This document shows positions 9,351 through 19,875 of a DNA stretch of 64,000 bases, piece by piece. The notes under the pieces were generated by a model. It was given only the letters and a program-made list of their open reading frames with translations. It had not been told where the DNA came from and searched no databases. The stretch is taken from contig NZ_JAVIZX010000001.1 in NCBI RefSeq assembly GCF_031453675.1, positions 1,612,001 through 1,676,000 on the forward strand, written 5' to 3'. How positions within the stretch are numbered: the stretch's first letter is position 1; each line of letters begins with the position of its first letter. Origin of the DNA: Paracidovorax wautersii (GTDB lineage: Bacteria > Pseudomonadota > Gammaproteobacteria > Burkholderiales > Burkholderiaceae_C). A program made the translations under genes and the position numbers.

Positions 9351-10979
9351 TCAGGTGCCGGGCGAGGGCCCCGCCGGCAGGCGGAAGCCCGCCAGCTCGT
9401 CGGGCGCGCACTGGGCGATGAGGCCCGTCTCCCAGGCCAGGTAGCGGCGCGCGGCGTCCAGGTTGCCGTCGTGGCGGTCGTGCACGAAGAACAGGTAGTC
9501 GATGGCGTCCGCATCGGACGGCTGGCCGGGGGAGCTCTGCACGGGCAGGCCGGCCGCAGCCCAGTCGGCCGCCAGGGCCCACTGCACGCTGGCCACGGCG
9601 CCGGGCAGGATCTCGCTGGCGGCCGCCGCGGCGCTGGCGGCATCGGCGGCCAAGATGAGCAGCGGCGGGCGCGTGCCCGGTGCGGCGGCGCGCAGATCGG
9701 CCGCCACGCGCGGCCGCACCGACCAACGCGCGCCCTGGGCGTGCTGGCGGCGGTAGGCCAGCGAGGGCTGCACATCCAGCAGCAGCGGTGGCGTCGCCTG
9801 GGAGGACCACCAGCCGGGCAGATCCTGCCGGTCCACCTGCACGGGCGCAGAAGGAGGATGCGCCCACTCCGTGCCGGGCAGGGTGAGCGCCGCATGGATG
9901 CCGCCCTCCACCGTGGCGGTCTCATAGCCCAGCCGTGCCAGCCAGGCTGCGACCACGGGCGCGCGCACGCCGTCGTCGTCCAGCAGCAGCACGCGGCTGC
10001 GGCGCACGCCGATGGTCTGGTCCGTGGCCTGCAGCAGCTGGCCGCCTGGCGCGTGCCGGGCACCCGCCAGCGTTCCGGCGGCGTACTCGTCGGCGGTGCG
10101 CACGTCGAGCACGTAGGTGGTGCGGTCCGGGTCGTCGATCCAGGCCTGCGCCTGTGCGGCCGTCAGCCGGGCCGCGCCTGCGTCGGCGGCCACGCGGGCT
10201 GCGCGGGCCTGGTCCGCAGGCTGTGCGGGGTGCAGGGCGGGAGGCCGGCGCGGGCTCCCATGTTCGAGGGCCAGACCGGACAGCGCCCAGCCCTGGGTGC
10301 CGTTCTCCAGCGCCAGCACGGGATTGGGAACGCCCAGGCTGCGCAGGATCTGCGCGCCGATGATGCTGCGCGTACGTCCTGCGCAGTGGACGACGATGGG
10401 CGTGGCCGGGTCGGGCGCCAAGGCGCTCCAGTGCCGCGCCAGCTCGCCGTTGGGCACGGGCGTGGCGCCGGGAATGGTCATCTTGCGGTGCTCTTCCAGC
10501 GTGCGGCCGTCCAGCAGCACCAGCGGCTCGCCCGCCTGCTGGCGGCGCTGCAGCTCCGCCGCGCTCACGTGCGGCGTGCCGAAGGCGTGTTCCACCAGTT
10601 CGCCGAAGGTCTTCGACGGCAGGTTCACGCCCTGGAACAGCGTGTAGCCGGCGGCGGCCCAGGCCGGGGCGCCGCCCTCCAGCACATGCAACTGCGCATA
10701 GCCCAGCGCGGCGAGGCGCTGCGCCGCGCGCGCGGCCACGCCGTCGCCGGCGTCGAGCATCACGGTGCGCGTGCTGCGGCGGGGCACCAGGCGGGGCACG
10801 TCCCATTCCAGGCGGCTGTAGGCGGCCGGTATGGCGAAGAACGGATGGCCTTCGCCGAACTGGCCGGCCTCGCGCACGTCGAGCAGGGCGATTTCGGCGC
10901 CGTCGTTGAGCCAGCCGCGCACGGTGGCGGCGCTGACGGAGGAGGGCAGGGCGGAGGCGGACTGGGGCAGGGCAGACAT
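9351..10979 (-). CDS. Four-domain rhodanese-like sulfurtransferase with one intact active-site cysteine
   Basis: The 542 residues contain four consecutive rhodanese folds, at about 14-115, 136-240, 270-365 and 385-480, plus a C-terminal tail. Each repeats the family pattern of an ALLDVRE/LLDGRT/VLDVRT/LLLDVQ strand followed by a late GG-W turn. Only the second domain has a catalytic loop cysteine (VHCAGRTRS, Cys199). The equivalent loops of domains 1 and 3 read LDAGDG and LLDDDG and have no cysteine. Rhodaneses move sulfane sulfur from thiosulfate, mercaptopyruvate or persulfides to an acceptor. The ATG at 10979 follows a poorly conserved proline-rich open stretch. It is the first gene of the minus-strand locus and supports a sulfur-related role for it. 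Confidence 0.9.
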   Translation of the reverse strand: MSALPQSASALPSSVSAATVRGWLNDGAEIALLDVREAGQFGEGHPFFAIPAAYSRLEWDVPRLVPRRSTRTVMLDAGDGVAARAAQRLAALGYAQLHVLEGGAPAWAAAGYTLFQGVNLPSKTFGELVEHAFGTPHVSAAELQRRQQAGEPLVLLDGRTLEEHRKMTIPGATPVPNGELARHWSALAPDPATPIVVHCAGRTRSIIGAQILRSLGVPNPVLALENGTQGWALSGLALEHGSPRRPPALHPAQPADQARAARVAADAGAARLTAAQAQAWIDDPDRTTYVLDVRTADEYAAGTLAGARHAPGGQLLQATDQTIGVRRSRVLLLDDDGVRAPVVAAWLARLGYETATVEGGIHAALTLPGTEWAHPPSAPVQVDRQDLPGWWSSQATPPLLLDVQPSLAYRRQHAQGARWSVRPRVAADLRAAAPGTRPPLLILAADAASAAAAASEILPGAVASVQWALAADWAAAGLPVQSSPGQPSDADAIDYLFFVHDRHDGNLDAARRYLAWETGLIAQCAPDELAGFRLPAGPSPGT

Positions 10980-11074
10980 GGCGGGGCGGACCGGGGGCGG
11001 CGGGACGGCAGGGAAAACCGCCACCTTAGGCCCGCCGCCGCGTACCGGCCGGTGCGGCGATGGAAGCATTTCGC

Positions 11075-11084
11075 CTATGCATAG
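11075..11084. promoter_or_regulatory. Perfect 10-bp palindrome in the rhodanese/lipoprotein divergent region
   Basis: CTATGCATAG lies about 96 bp upstream of the rhodanese start and 57 bp upstream of the lipoprotein start, in the 161-bp divergent spacer. It is flanked by imperfectly mirrored TCGC/GCGA-like bases. It is a plausible operator for the sulfur-related locus, but I cannot name the regulator. Confidence 0.3.
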
Positions 11085-11140
11085 TCGCTTTCCGCATCAC
11101 GCGCCGGCGCGGCCCGCGCTGTGCCCATAATGCGGCGCAC

Positions 11141-11908
11141 ATGCCAATGCCCACGCCAAGGACTCAGACACTTCCCCGCCGCATCGCGCTGCTGCGCTGG
11201 GGCGGCGCGCTGGCCGCCGCCGCGCTGGCCGGCTGCAGCGCGCCCGCACCCACGCCCCGGGGCGAGGTAAAGGGGGCGTCGGCCAGCACCGGGGAAATCG
11301 CCCAGTCCGACGTGAACCGCATGGCCACGCTGGCCATGCGCGCCAACCTGGACGCGCTGTTCCTGCTCATGGACAAGCTCTACCGCCGCAACCCGGCGGA
11401 ATGGCGCAAGGGCGGCGCGGCCGGGCGCGAGGCGGCAGGCGAGCAGGTGCGCAAGGCCGTGGCGCAGCGCCAGCCGTGGCCCGCGCTGCAGGGCACGCGC
11501 GACATCGACGCCCTGGCCCTGGCGCTGAGCCCCGACTTCCCCGGCGACCGCGTCGCCGCCTTCACCTGCGCGATGGCCGACATGGTCATCACCGCGCACG
11601 GCGGGCGGGTGGAGTTCTTCCTCATCGACAGCCTGGATGCGCAGCACCTGTACAACGCCGCGCGCAACGTGGAGGTGGCCGCCTGGATGCTGTCCCAGCG
11701 GCGCGGAGCGACCGGCCAGCCCCTGCTGCTGGCCGACGAGATCACGGCCACCGAGCGCAACCTGAGCTTCGAGCGCGAGTTCGGCAAGATCATCGCCCGG
11801 CTCGACCTGCTGGCCTCCGTGCTTACCGAGAAGTACCGGCGTGCGGCCATCGGCTACGTGCAGGGCTTGTTCGGCGGCAGCTTCCTGCAGTTCCTGCCGG
11901 TGCGCTGA
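11141..11908 (+). CDS. Putative lipoprotein of unknown function
   Basis: Protein of 255 residues. From the ATG at 11141 it has a basic N-terminus, a hydrophobic core (LLRWGGALAAAALAGC) and a clear LAGC lipobox, so it should be lipidated and exported. The mature part is mostly helical (for example RMATLAMRANLDALFLLMDKLYRRNPAEW), with a conserved-looking block near FFLIDSLDAQHLYNAARNVEVA. I do not recognise a catalytic motif or a named family. A CATAAT hexamer just upstream could be the -10 element. It ends about 76 bp before the SAH riboswitch and probably forms its own unit. Confidence 0.75.
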   Translation: MPMPTPRTQTLPRRIALLRWGGALAAAALAGCSAPAPTPRGEVKGASASTGEIAQSDVNRMATLAMRANLDALFLLMDKLYRRNPAEWRKGGAAGREAAGEQVRKAVAQRQPWPALQGTRDIDALALALSPDFPGDRVAAFTCAMADMVITAHGGRVEFFLIDSLDAQHLYNAARNVEVAAWMLSQRRGATGQPLLLADEITATERNLSFEREFGKIIARLDLLASVLTEKYRRAAIGYVQGLFGGSFLQFLPVR

Positions 11909-11984
11909 GGAATGTGCCCGGTGCGTGGCCGCCTTTTCGGCGCCGGCCCGGTGCGGCGCCGCATGAATCAGTAAAATCCGGCCT

Positions 11985-12085
11985 CCCCGAGGAGCGTTGC
12001 AGCGCCCGCCGGTCCCTTGTGCAGGGCGGCGGCGTCAGGCTCGGGGCGCATGGCTTCGGGTTGCCGCCCTCCAACGACGCTCACC
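11985..12085 (+). ncRNA. S-adenosylhomocysteine (SAH) riboswitch upstream of metH
   Basis: The layout matches the SAH riboswitch class (Rfam RF01057, to my knowledge). The conserved opening CCCCGAGGAGCGTTGC is at 11985-12000. Its GAGCGTTG (11992-11999) can pair with CGACGCTC (12075-12082) to form P1, with one G-T wobble. The pseudoknot is 7 bp: CCCCGAG (11985-11991) with CTCGGGG (12040-12046). A G+C-rich P2 hairpin lies between (about 12003-12034), and the AACGACGCTCACC ending is typical. These elements sense SAH and raise expression of methyl-cycle genes. It ends 36 bp before the metH start. Confidence 0.93.
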
Positions 12086-12121
12086 TGTTTCATCCCCCAA
12101 CCGATTGCACAGGTGAGCCTG

Positions 12122-14857
<2,736 letters not shown>

Positions 14858-14872
14858 CGCCATCGCCCCTGG

Positions 14873-14930
14873 TTGCTTCTAAAAGAGTAGCTGCTTGCGC
14901 TTGTTGTTCAAGGGATTGAGAGACTTTTCG
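14873..14930 (+). repeat. Dispersed intergenic hairpin repeat (TAGCTGCTTGCGCTT family), copy 1
   Basis: Lies 15 bp after the metH stop. The core GTAGCTGCTTGCGCTTGT is shared with the copies near 19.1, 33.0, 45.3, 47.8, 48.8 and 52.8 kb. The right half (AAGGGATTGAGAGACTTTT) is a degraded version of the AAGCGCT-GAG-C arm. It may act as a 3' processing or termination structure. Confidence 0.7.
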
Positions 14931-15093
14931 ATCTGAAAGCCTTGTGTAGCAAGTGCATGATGCTCCTTTTACCGGAGCAAAACCGCTGCACGGCAGGCCT
15001 TCGCGACGGGGCCTGTGCTGCCGCGCCGGCCGCGTGCAGGCCGCCGGCGCGTGCCCGCGCGCCGCGCGAGTACCACGCACCGGGCCCATTTCC

Positions 15094-15107
15094 TTGATTT
15101 GAGGCAA
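15094..15107 (+). promoter_or_regulatory. FNR/CRP-family-like site upstream of the cytochrome operon
   Basis: TTGATTTGAGGCAA matches the left half of the FNR consensus (TTGAT-N4-ATCAA) exactly and the right half in three of five positions. It lies about 150 bp upstream of the tri-haem cytochrome gene. Oxygen-dependent control of a respiratory dehydrogenase would make sense, but the match is imperfect. Confidence 0.3.
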
Positions 15108-15191
15108 AGCGCGACCAAAACGCACGGGTAAACCCGCAGGTCCTGCAGAGGTCGTACAACCTCCCGACAATGCGCCGCAGGAACTGAAAAA

Positions 15192-15226
15192 GGCCTGCGG
15201 GCGCAGCTTTGCTGCGTGCGCAGGCC
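15192..15226. promoter_or_regulatory. 16-bp-stem hairpin in the leader of the cytochrome gene
   Basis: A GGCCTGCG...CGCAGC arm pairs with GCTGCG...CGCAGGCC across a TTT loop, with two mismatches in 16 pairs. On the plus strand it is followed by an AC-rich, not T-rich, tract, so it is not a normal terminator for metH. On the minus strand a TTTTT run follows it, so it could stop antisense transcription. It lies about 30 bp before the ATG of the 15256 gene. Confidence 0.45.
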
Positions 15227-15255
15227 AAAACACAACAACAAAAGGTCTGGTCACG

Positions 15256-16761
15256 ATGCGCATTTGCAGGTCAAGTGCGGGCTTCTCCCTGTCCGGGAAA
15301 GCCTGCGGGTGGGTTTTTTCTTTGCTGGCCGTCCTCGGCGCGGCCCCTGCGCAAGCCTCCGGTGACGCCGGCACCGCGGCCCCTGTGCCCCCGCCGCAGG
15401 CGCAGCAAGCCGCTTTTGCGCAGCAGTCGGCCACCACCGATGCGGTGCTGGTCGAAAAGGGCCGCAAGCTGGCGGTCGCGGCGGACTGCGCCGCCTGCCA
15501 CACCACGCCCAAGGGCGGCGCACCGTTCGCCGGCGGCTACCCCATCGGCTCGCCGCTGGGCACCATCTACGCGACCAACATCACGCCCTCCCAGACCCAC
15601 GGCATCGGCCGCTACACGCTGGAAGATTTCAGACGCGCCCTGCGCCAGGGCGTGCGCCAGGACGGCGCCCACCTCTACCCGGCGATGCCGTACACGGCCT
15701 ATACGCAGATCAGCGACGACGACACGGCCGCGCTCTACGCCTACTTCATGCACGGCGTGAAGCCGGTGGACCAGGCGGCTCCGCAGACCGCGCTGCCGTT
15801 CCCGTTCAACCTCCGCTTCTCGATGGCGGTGTGGAACGCGCTGTACCTGAAGGACCAGCGCTTCGTGCCCGACACCACCAAGGCGCCCGGGTGGAACCAC
15901 GGTGCCTACCTGGTGAACGCGCTGGCCCACTGCAGCACCTGCCACACGCCGCGCAACGCGCTCATGGCCGAAGACAGCGGCCGCTTCCTGGCGGGCGGCT
16001 CGCTCGGCGCCTGGTACGCGCCCAACATCACGTCCGACGCCACCAACGGCATCGGCGGCTGGAGCGAGGCCGAACTGGTGCAGTACCTCCAGACCGGCCG
16101 CGTGGCCGGCAAGGCCCAGGCCGCCGGCCCCATGGCCGAAGCGGTGGAGCACAGCCTGCAGCACCTGCCCGAGTCCGACCTGAAGGCCATCGCCACGTAC
16201 CTCATGCAGACGGCGCCGCAAGGCGGCGACGAGGCCAAGCCCCGCTACAGCCACGGCAGCGCGGCGGTCGCGCAGGAGGCCACGCAGCGCGGCCTGGCGA
16301 AGGGCGTGGACGCCGGCTGGCGTGTCTTCAGCGGCAGCTGCGCACACTGCCACCAGGCCACGGGCGGCGGCACGGGCCATGGCGAATATCCCTCGCTGTT
16401 CCACAACAGCGCCACGGGCGCCAGCCGGCCCGACAACCTGGTCGCCACCATCCTGCACGGCGTGGACCGCACGGTGGACGGTCGCGCGCACTTCATGCCG
16501 GCCTTCGGCGATGCGGCCTCGTACACCGACCGCCTGAGCGACCAGGAGATCGCCGACGTGAGCAACTTCGTGCTCACGCAGTACGGCAACCCGGCGGTGC
16601 AGGTCAGCGCGGCCGACGTGGCCACGCTGCGCGCCTGCGGCAAGCCGCCCTTGATCGCGCAGATGCGTCCCCTGGTCCTGCCGGCCCTCGTGGTCGTTCT
16701 GGTGGCGCTGGTCGCTTTCATCGCAGTGCGGGTGCGCCGCAAGAAGAACACGGCCGCCTGA
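15256..16761 (+). CDS. Membrane-anchored tri-haem cytochrome c subunit of a flavoprotein dehydrogenase
   Basis: Electron-transfer subunit of 501 residues. A signal peptide (FSLLAVLGAAPAQA) is followed by three cytochrome c domains with CXXCH motifs at Cys78-His82 (CAACH), Cys226-His230 (CSTCH) and Cys362-His366 (CAHCH). A C-terminal membrane helix (about 473-493, LRPLVLPALVVVLVALVAFI) ends in a basic tail. This is the layout of the cytochrome subunit of membrane gluconate, sorbitol or alcohol dehydrogenases, passing electrons from the periplasmic flavoprotein to ubiquinone. The next two genes encode the small and flavoprotein subunits. Confidence 0.93.
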   Translation: MRICRSSAGFSLSGKACGWVFSLLAVLGAAPAQASGDAGTAAPVPPPQAQQAAFAQQSATTDAVLVEKGRKLAVAADCAACHTTPKGGAPFAGGYPIGSPLGTIYATNITPSQTHGIGRYTLEDFRRALRQGVRQDGAHLYPAMPYTAYTQISDDDTAALYAYFMHGVKPVDQAAPQTALPFPFNLRFSMAVWNALYLKDQRFVPDTTKAPGWNHGAYLVNALAHCSTCHTPRNALMAEDSGRFLAGGSLGAWYAPNITSDATNGIGGWSEAELVQYLQTGRVAGKAQAAGPMAEAVEHSLQHLPESDLKAIATYLMQTAPQGGDEAKPRYSHGSAAVAQEATQRGLAKGVDAGWRVFSGSCAHCHQATGGGTGHGEYPSLFHNSATGASRPDNLVATILHGVDRTVDGRAHFMPAFGDAASYTDRLSDQEIADVSNFVLTQYGNPAVQVSAADVATLRACGKPPLIAQMRPLVLPALVVVLVALVAFIAVRVRRKKNTAA

Positions 16762-16777
16762 CGCGGCCCGGAGATGG

Positions 16778-17404
16778 ATGACCATGACGTCGAATCACCC
16801 TACCCATTCCCTCTCTGCCCTGTCGTCAGCCGTGGCCTCCACGGCGGCAACGGCCGGCATCTCGCGTCGCACGCTGATCGGCGGCGCCGCCGTGGCCGGC
16901 GTGGCCCTGGCCTTCGGCGGCCCGGCCCTGCTGGGCACCAGCAACGCCTTCGCAGCCGCCGCGGCGTCGCAAGACTTTCTGCGCCTGTCGGAGTTTCTGA
17001 CCGGCGGCCAGCCGCTCACCGCCGCGCTGGCCGCGCGCTACCAGGAGGCGCTGGGGCGGCATGACCCGCAGTTCGCCGCCGCCGCCGCCCGGTTGCAGCG
17101 CCATGTGGCAGACGGCCGGTTCACGCATGTGGACGAGCTGCTGGCCGCGCCCGGCCTCGACCCCGCCCTGCGCGCCACGGCCACGCAGATCGTCTCGGCC
17201 TGGTACCTGGGCATCGTGGGCGAAGACGCCGATGCGGAGCTGATCAGCTACGCCAACGCCCTCATGTACCGCCCCACGGCCGGCATCCTCGACGTTCCCA
17301 CCTACGGCAGCGGCCCCGATTCATGGGGGCACAAGCCCCCGGTCTCCACGGTGCCCAACGCCACCGGAGGCGACGCGCAACACCCCACCAAGAAGAGCCC
17401 GTAA
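16778..17404 (+). CDS. Dehydrogenase small subunit with Tat-type signal (FAD-SLDH / gluconate dehydrogenase subunit 3-like)
   Basis: Protein of 208 residues with a twin-arginine signal: GISRRTLIGGAAVAGVALAF at about 27-46. This indicates export of a folded, cofactor-bearing partner, with the GMC flavoprotein probably carried along by this subunit. The mature part (FLRLSEFLTGGQPLTAALAARY, and LISYANALMYRPTAGILDVPTYG near the end) resembles the small subunit of membrane sorbitol/sugar dehydrogenases. Start codons at 16778 and 16784 are both possible; a GGAG lies 4 or 10 bases upstream. It follows the cytochrome stop by 16 bp and precedes the GMC gene by 3 bp. Confidence 0.85.
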   Translation: MTMTSNHPTHSLSALSSAVASTAATAGISRRTLIGGAAVAGVALAFGGPALLGTSNAFAAAAASQDFLRLSEFLTGGQPLTAALAARYQEALGRHDPQFAAAAARLQRHVADGRFTHVDELLAAPGLDPALRATATQIVSAWYLGIVGEDADAELISYANALMYRPTAGILDVPTYGSGPDSWGHKPPVSTVPNATGGDAQHPTKKSP

Positions 17405-17407
17405 GCG

Positions 17408-19057
17408 ATGAGCAGCAGCACCCACCACAGCACGCAGTACGACGCGGACCTGATCGTCATCGGCTCCGGCGTCATGGGCGGCCTCATCGGCGCCAAGCTG
17501 GCCCAGGCCGGCAAGTCCGTGATCATTCTGGAAGCCGGCCCGCGCGTGCGCCGCGCCGACATCGTCGAGAACTTCCGCAACGCGCCGGTCAAGCTCTCGC
17601 TGGCCAACATGAAGCTGCAGGGCGCGGGCTCGCCCTTCCCGAACCCGCCGCACATTCCGTCCACCTACGGCGACTACCTGCAGCAGACCGGCCCGGTGAA
17701 GTACCCCACCAAGTACCTGCGCGTGGTGGGCGGCACGACCTGGCACTTCGGCTCGGCGCTGTGGCGCATGATCCCCAACGACTTCAAGATCCAGACGCTC
17801 TATGGCCGCGGCCGTGACTGGCCCATCGGCTACGACGAGCTGGAGCCCTACTACTGCGAAGCCGAGGCCGAGCTGGGCGTGACCGGCTACGACGGCCAGG
17901 ACGAAAGCGGCCACGGGGGCGAGGCGCACCCGCCGCGTTCCAAGCCCTTCCCCATGAAGGGCTTCAACGTGCCGTACTTCATGCAGCGCATGGACGAGAT
18001 GCTCAAGCCCGGCGGCTACCACCCGGTGCTGGAGCCGCACGGCCGCGCCAGCCGGCCCTACGGCAACCGCCCCGTCTGCGCGGGCAACAACAACTGCAAC
18101 CCGGTCTGCCCGATCGGCGCGAAGTACGACGGCTCCATGCACATCGACGTGGCCGAGCGCGCGGGCGCCCAGCTGCTCGACAACGCGGTGGTCTACAGGA
18201 TCGAAGCGGGTGACGACGGCAAGATCACGGCCGTGCACTACAAGAAGCCCGACGGCAGTTCGCACCGCCTCACGGCGCGCCACTTCGTGCTGGCGGCGTA
18301 CGGCATCGAGAGCCCCAAGCTGCTGCTGATGTCGACATCCGAGAAGTACCCGAACGGCATCGCCAATTCGTCCGACCAGGTGGGCCGCAACCTGATGGGC
18401 CACACCGGCATCAGCATGAACATCATGATGAACGAGGACGTGTGGCCGGGCCAGGGCCCGACCGAGCTGCTGGTCTACCTGAACTACCGCGACGGCGCCT
18501 TCCGCAAGGACATCCCCAGCTACAAGACCAAGTTCCGCAACACGGTGACCACGTCGCAGATCGCCTCCAGCCTCATCGCCAAGGGCGTGCTGGGCAGCCA
18601 GCTGGACGCCGAGATCCGCCGCCAGTCGGCGCGCTCGCTGAACGTGGCCGTGGACTTCGAGACCGAGGCGCAGCCGCAGAACCGCGTGGTGCCCAGCACG
18701 ACCAAGAAGGACGCCATCGGCATCCCCGTGCCCGAGATCTACTACAGCGTGAACGACTACTGGAACGCCGGCCGCGACTTCGCGGTGACCGACCTGCAGC
18801 GCATGGCCGGCCTGCTGAACGCCGACATCCTGAAGATGGACACCAACCACCAGGACCGCCAGCACATCATGGGCACGACCATCATGGGCGACGACCCGAA
18901 GAACTCGGTGGTGGACCGCGACTGCCGCACGCACGACCATCCCAACCTGTTCATCGCCGGCACCAGCGTCATGCCCTCGGCCTCGTGCATGAACCCCACG
19001 CTGACCGGCGCGGCGTTGAGCCTGCGCATCGCGCACCAGCTGCTGCGGGAGGTGTGA
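17408..19057 (+). CDS. GMC-family FAD-dependent dehydrogenase, catalytic subunit
   Basis: Flavoprotein of 549 residues. It has an N-terminal Rossmann motif (VIGSGVMGGLIGAKLAQAG, then the acidic FAD-ribose contact in IILEAGP), a middle region with CAGNNNCNPVCPIGAKYDG, and the C-terminal GMC_oxred_C segment (AGTSVMPSASCMNPTLTGAA) near the active site. It would oxidise a sugar, polyol or sugar acid in the periplasm and pass electrons to the tri-haem cytochrome. It has no signal peptide of its own, consistent with export together with the Tat-signal small subunit. The substrate cannot be told from the sequence. Confidence 0.92.
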   Translation: MSSSTHHSTQYDADLIVIGSGVMGGLIGAKLAQAGKSVIILEAGPRVRRADIVENFRNAPVKLSLANMKLQGAGSPFPNPPHIPSTYGDYLQQTGPVKYPTKYLRVVGGTTWHFGSALWRMIPNDFKIQTLYGRGRDWPIGYDELEPYYCEAEAELGVTGYDGQDESGHGGEAHPPRSKPFPMKGFNVPYFMQRMDEMLKPGGYHPVLEPHGRASRPYGNRPVCAGNNNCNPVCPIGAKYDGSMHIDVAERAGAQLLDNAVVYRIEAGDDGKITAVHYKKPDGSSHRLTARHFVLAAYGIESPKLLLMSTSEKYPNGIANSSDQVGRNLMGHTGISMNIMMNEDVWPGQGPTELLVYLNYRDGAFRKDIPSYKTKFRNTVTTSQIASSLIAKGVLGSQLDAEIRRQSARSLNVAVDFETEAQPQNRVVPSTTKKDAIGIPVPEIYYSVNDYWNAGRDFAVTDLQRMAGLLNADILKMDTNHQDRQHIMGTTIMGDDPKNSVVDRDCRTHDHPNLFIAGTSVMPSASCMNPTLTGAALSLRIAHQLLREV

Positions 19058-19080
19058 GCGCGCCAGGCCGGGCGCTTGGG

Positions 19081-19175
19081 TGCTATTGAATCAAGAGCTG
19101 CTTGCGCTCGTGGATATTGGGATTCAGTGCCATTTGTGCCTGAAGTCCTTGCATATCAGGCGCAGGCTGCTCTCA
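19081..19175. repeat. Dispersed hairpin repeat, copy 2 (two halves in inverted orientation)
   Basis: The left half (TATTGAATCAAGAGCTGCTTG) is nearly the same as the 47.8 kb copy. The right half (GCGCAGGCTGCTCTCATTTTC) reads as a reversed, degraded copy. It fills the 121-bp space between the GMC dehydrogenase stop and the convergent aroK stop, where a bidirectional 3'-end structure would be expected. Confidence 0.65.
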
Positions 19176-19178
19176 TTT

Positions 19179-19739
19179 TCATTGCGGCGCCGGCGTGCCC
19201 TCGGCCGTGGCGGCTGCGGGTGCGGGCGCCATCTCCAGCTGCATGAGGATCATGTTAACCAGCGTGTGCACGGTGGGCCGGCCGGTCTCGATCACGAACT
19301 GCGCCGCCTCGCGGTACAGCGGGTCGCGCTGGGCGTAGAGCTCGCGCAGCCGCTCCAGCGGGTTGGCCACCTGCAGCAGCGGCCGCGCCTGGTCGTGGCG
19401 CACGCGCTTGTAGATGTCGTCGGGCGAGGCGCGCAGATACAGCACGTGGCCGCACTGGCGCAGCGCCGTGCGGTTCTCCGGGCGCAGCACGATGCCGCCG
19501 CCGGTGGACAGCACCATCGGACCGGGCTGGGCCGCCATGTCGGCCAGCAGACGGCTTTCCTCGTCGCGGAAGGCGGCTTCGCCGTGCTGCTCGAAGTAAG
19601 CCCGGATGCTGGTGCCCAGCGCCTGCTCCAGCCGGTGGTCCATGTCCACGAACGGCACGCCCAGGCGGCGCGCCAACTGGCGCCCCACCGTCGATTTGCC
19701 GGAGCCCGGCATGCCAACCAATGCGCAGCGCGTCTGCAT
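19179..19739 (-). CDS. aroK: Shikimate kinase
   Basis: Cytoplasmic enzyme phosphorylating shikimate at the 3-hydroxyl in chorismate synthesis. It has 186 residues with P-loop GMPGSGKST (9-17), the shikimate-binding DMDHRLEQ and FRDEES blocks, the STGGG motif and a lid arginine region (ARPLLQ). The ATG at 19739 gives the usual N-terminus directly before the P-loop; open frame upstream is non-coding. The C-terminus has a proline/alanine-rich tail beyond the kinase fold. The usual partner aroB is not adjacent. Confidence 0.95.
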   Translation of the reverse strand: MQTRCALVGMPGSGKSTVGRQLARRLGVPFVDMDHRLEQALGTSIRAYFEQHGEAAFRDEESRLLADMAAQPGPMVLSTGGGIVLRPENRTALRQCGHVLYLRASPDDIYKRVRHDQARPLLQVANPLERLRELYAQRDPLYREAAQFVIETGRPTVHTLVNMILMQLEMAPAPAAATAEGTPAPQ

Positions 19740-19875
19740 CTTCCTGTCCTGTGGTCCGTGGTTTGGGGGGGGGAGCGAGAGGGCAGCAGTGTAAGGGCCG
19801 GGGCGGCCTGCGATGCCGCCCGTGCTGTCGGCTTGCGCTGACACGGCCCCGTGTGGGCGCGGACCACAATGCGGC

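Larger units (their letters stand above)
14931..15255. other. Remainder of the 398-bp metH/cytochrome intergenic region
   Basis: No convincing gene is seen. It holds a small inverted repeat TGCTCC/GGAGCA (14961-14979), an FNR-like sequence (15094-15107) and a long hairpin (15192-15226), the last two listed separately. The promoter of the cytochrome/dehydrogenase operon should lie here. Confidence 0.6.

Noticed and set aside
15192-15226. The long hairpin as the metH terminator
   Set aside because: On the coding strand it is followed by AAAACACAACAAC and not by T-residues, and it lies about 335 bp past the metH stop.
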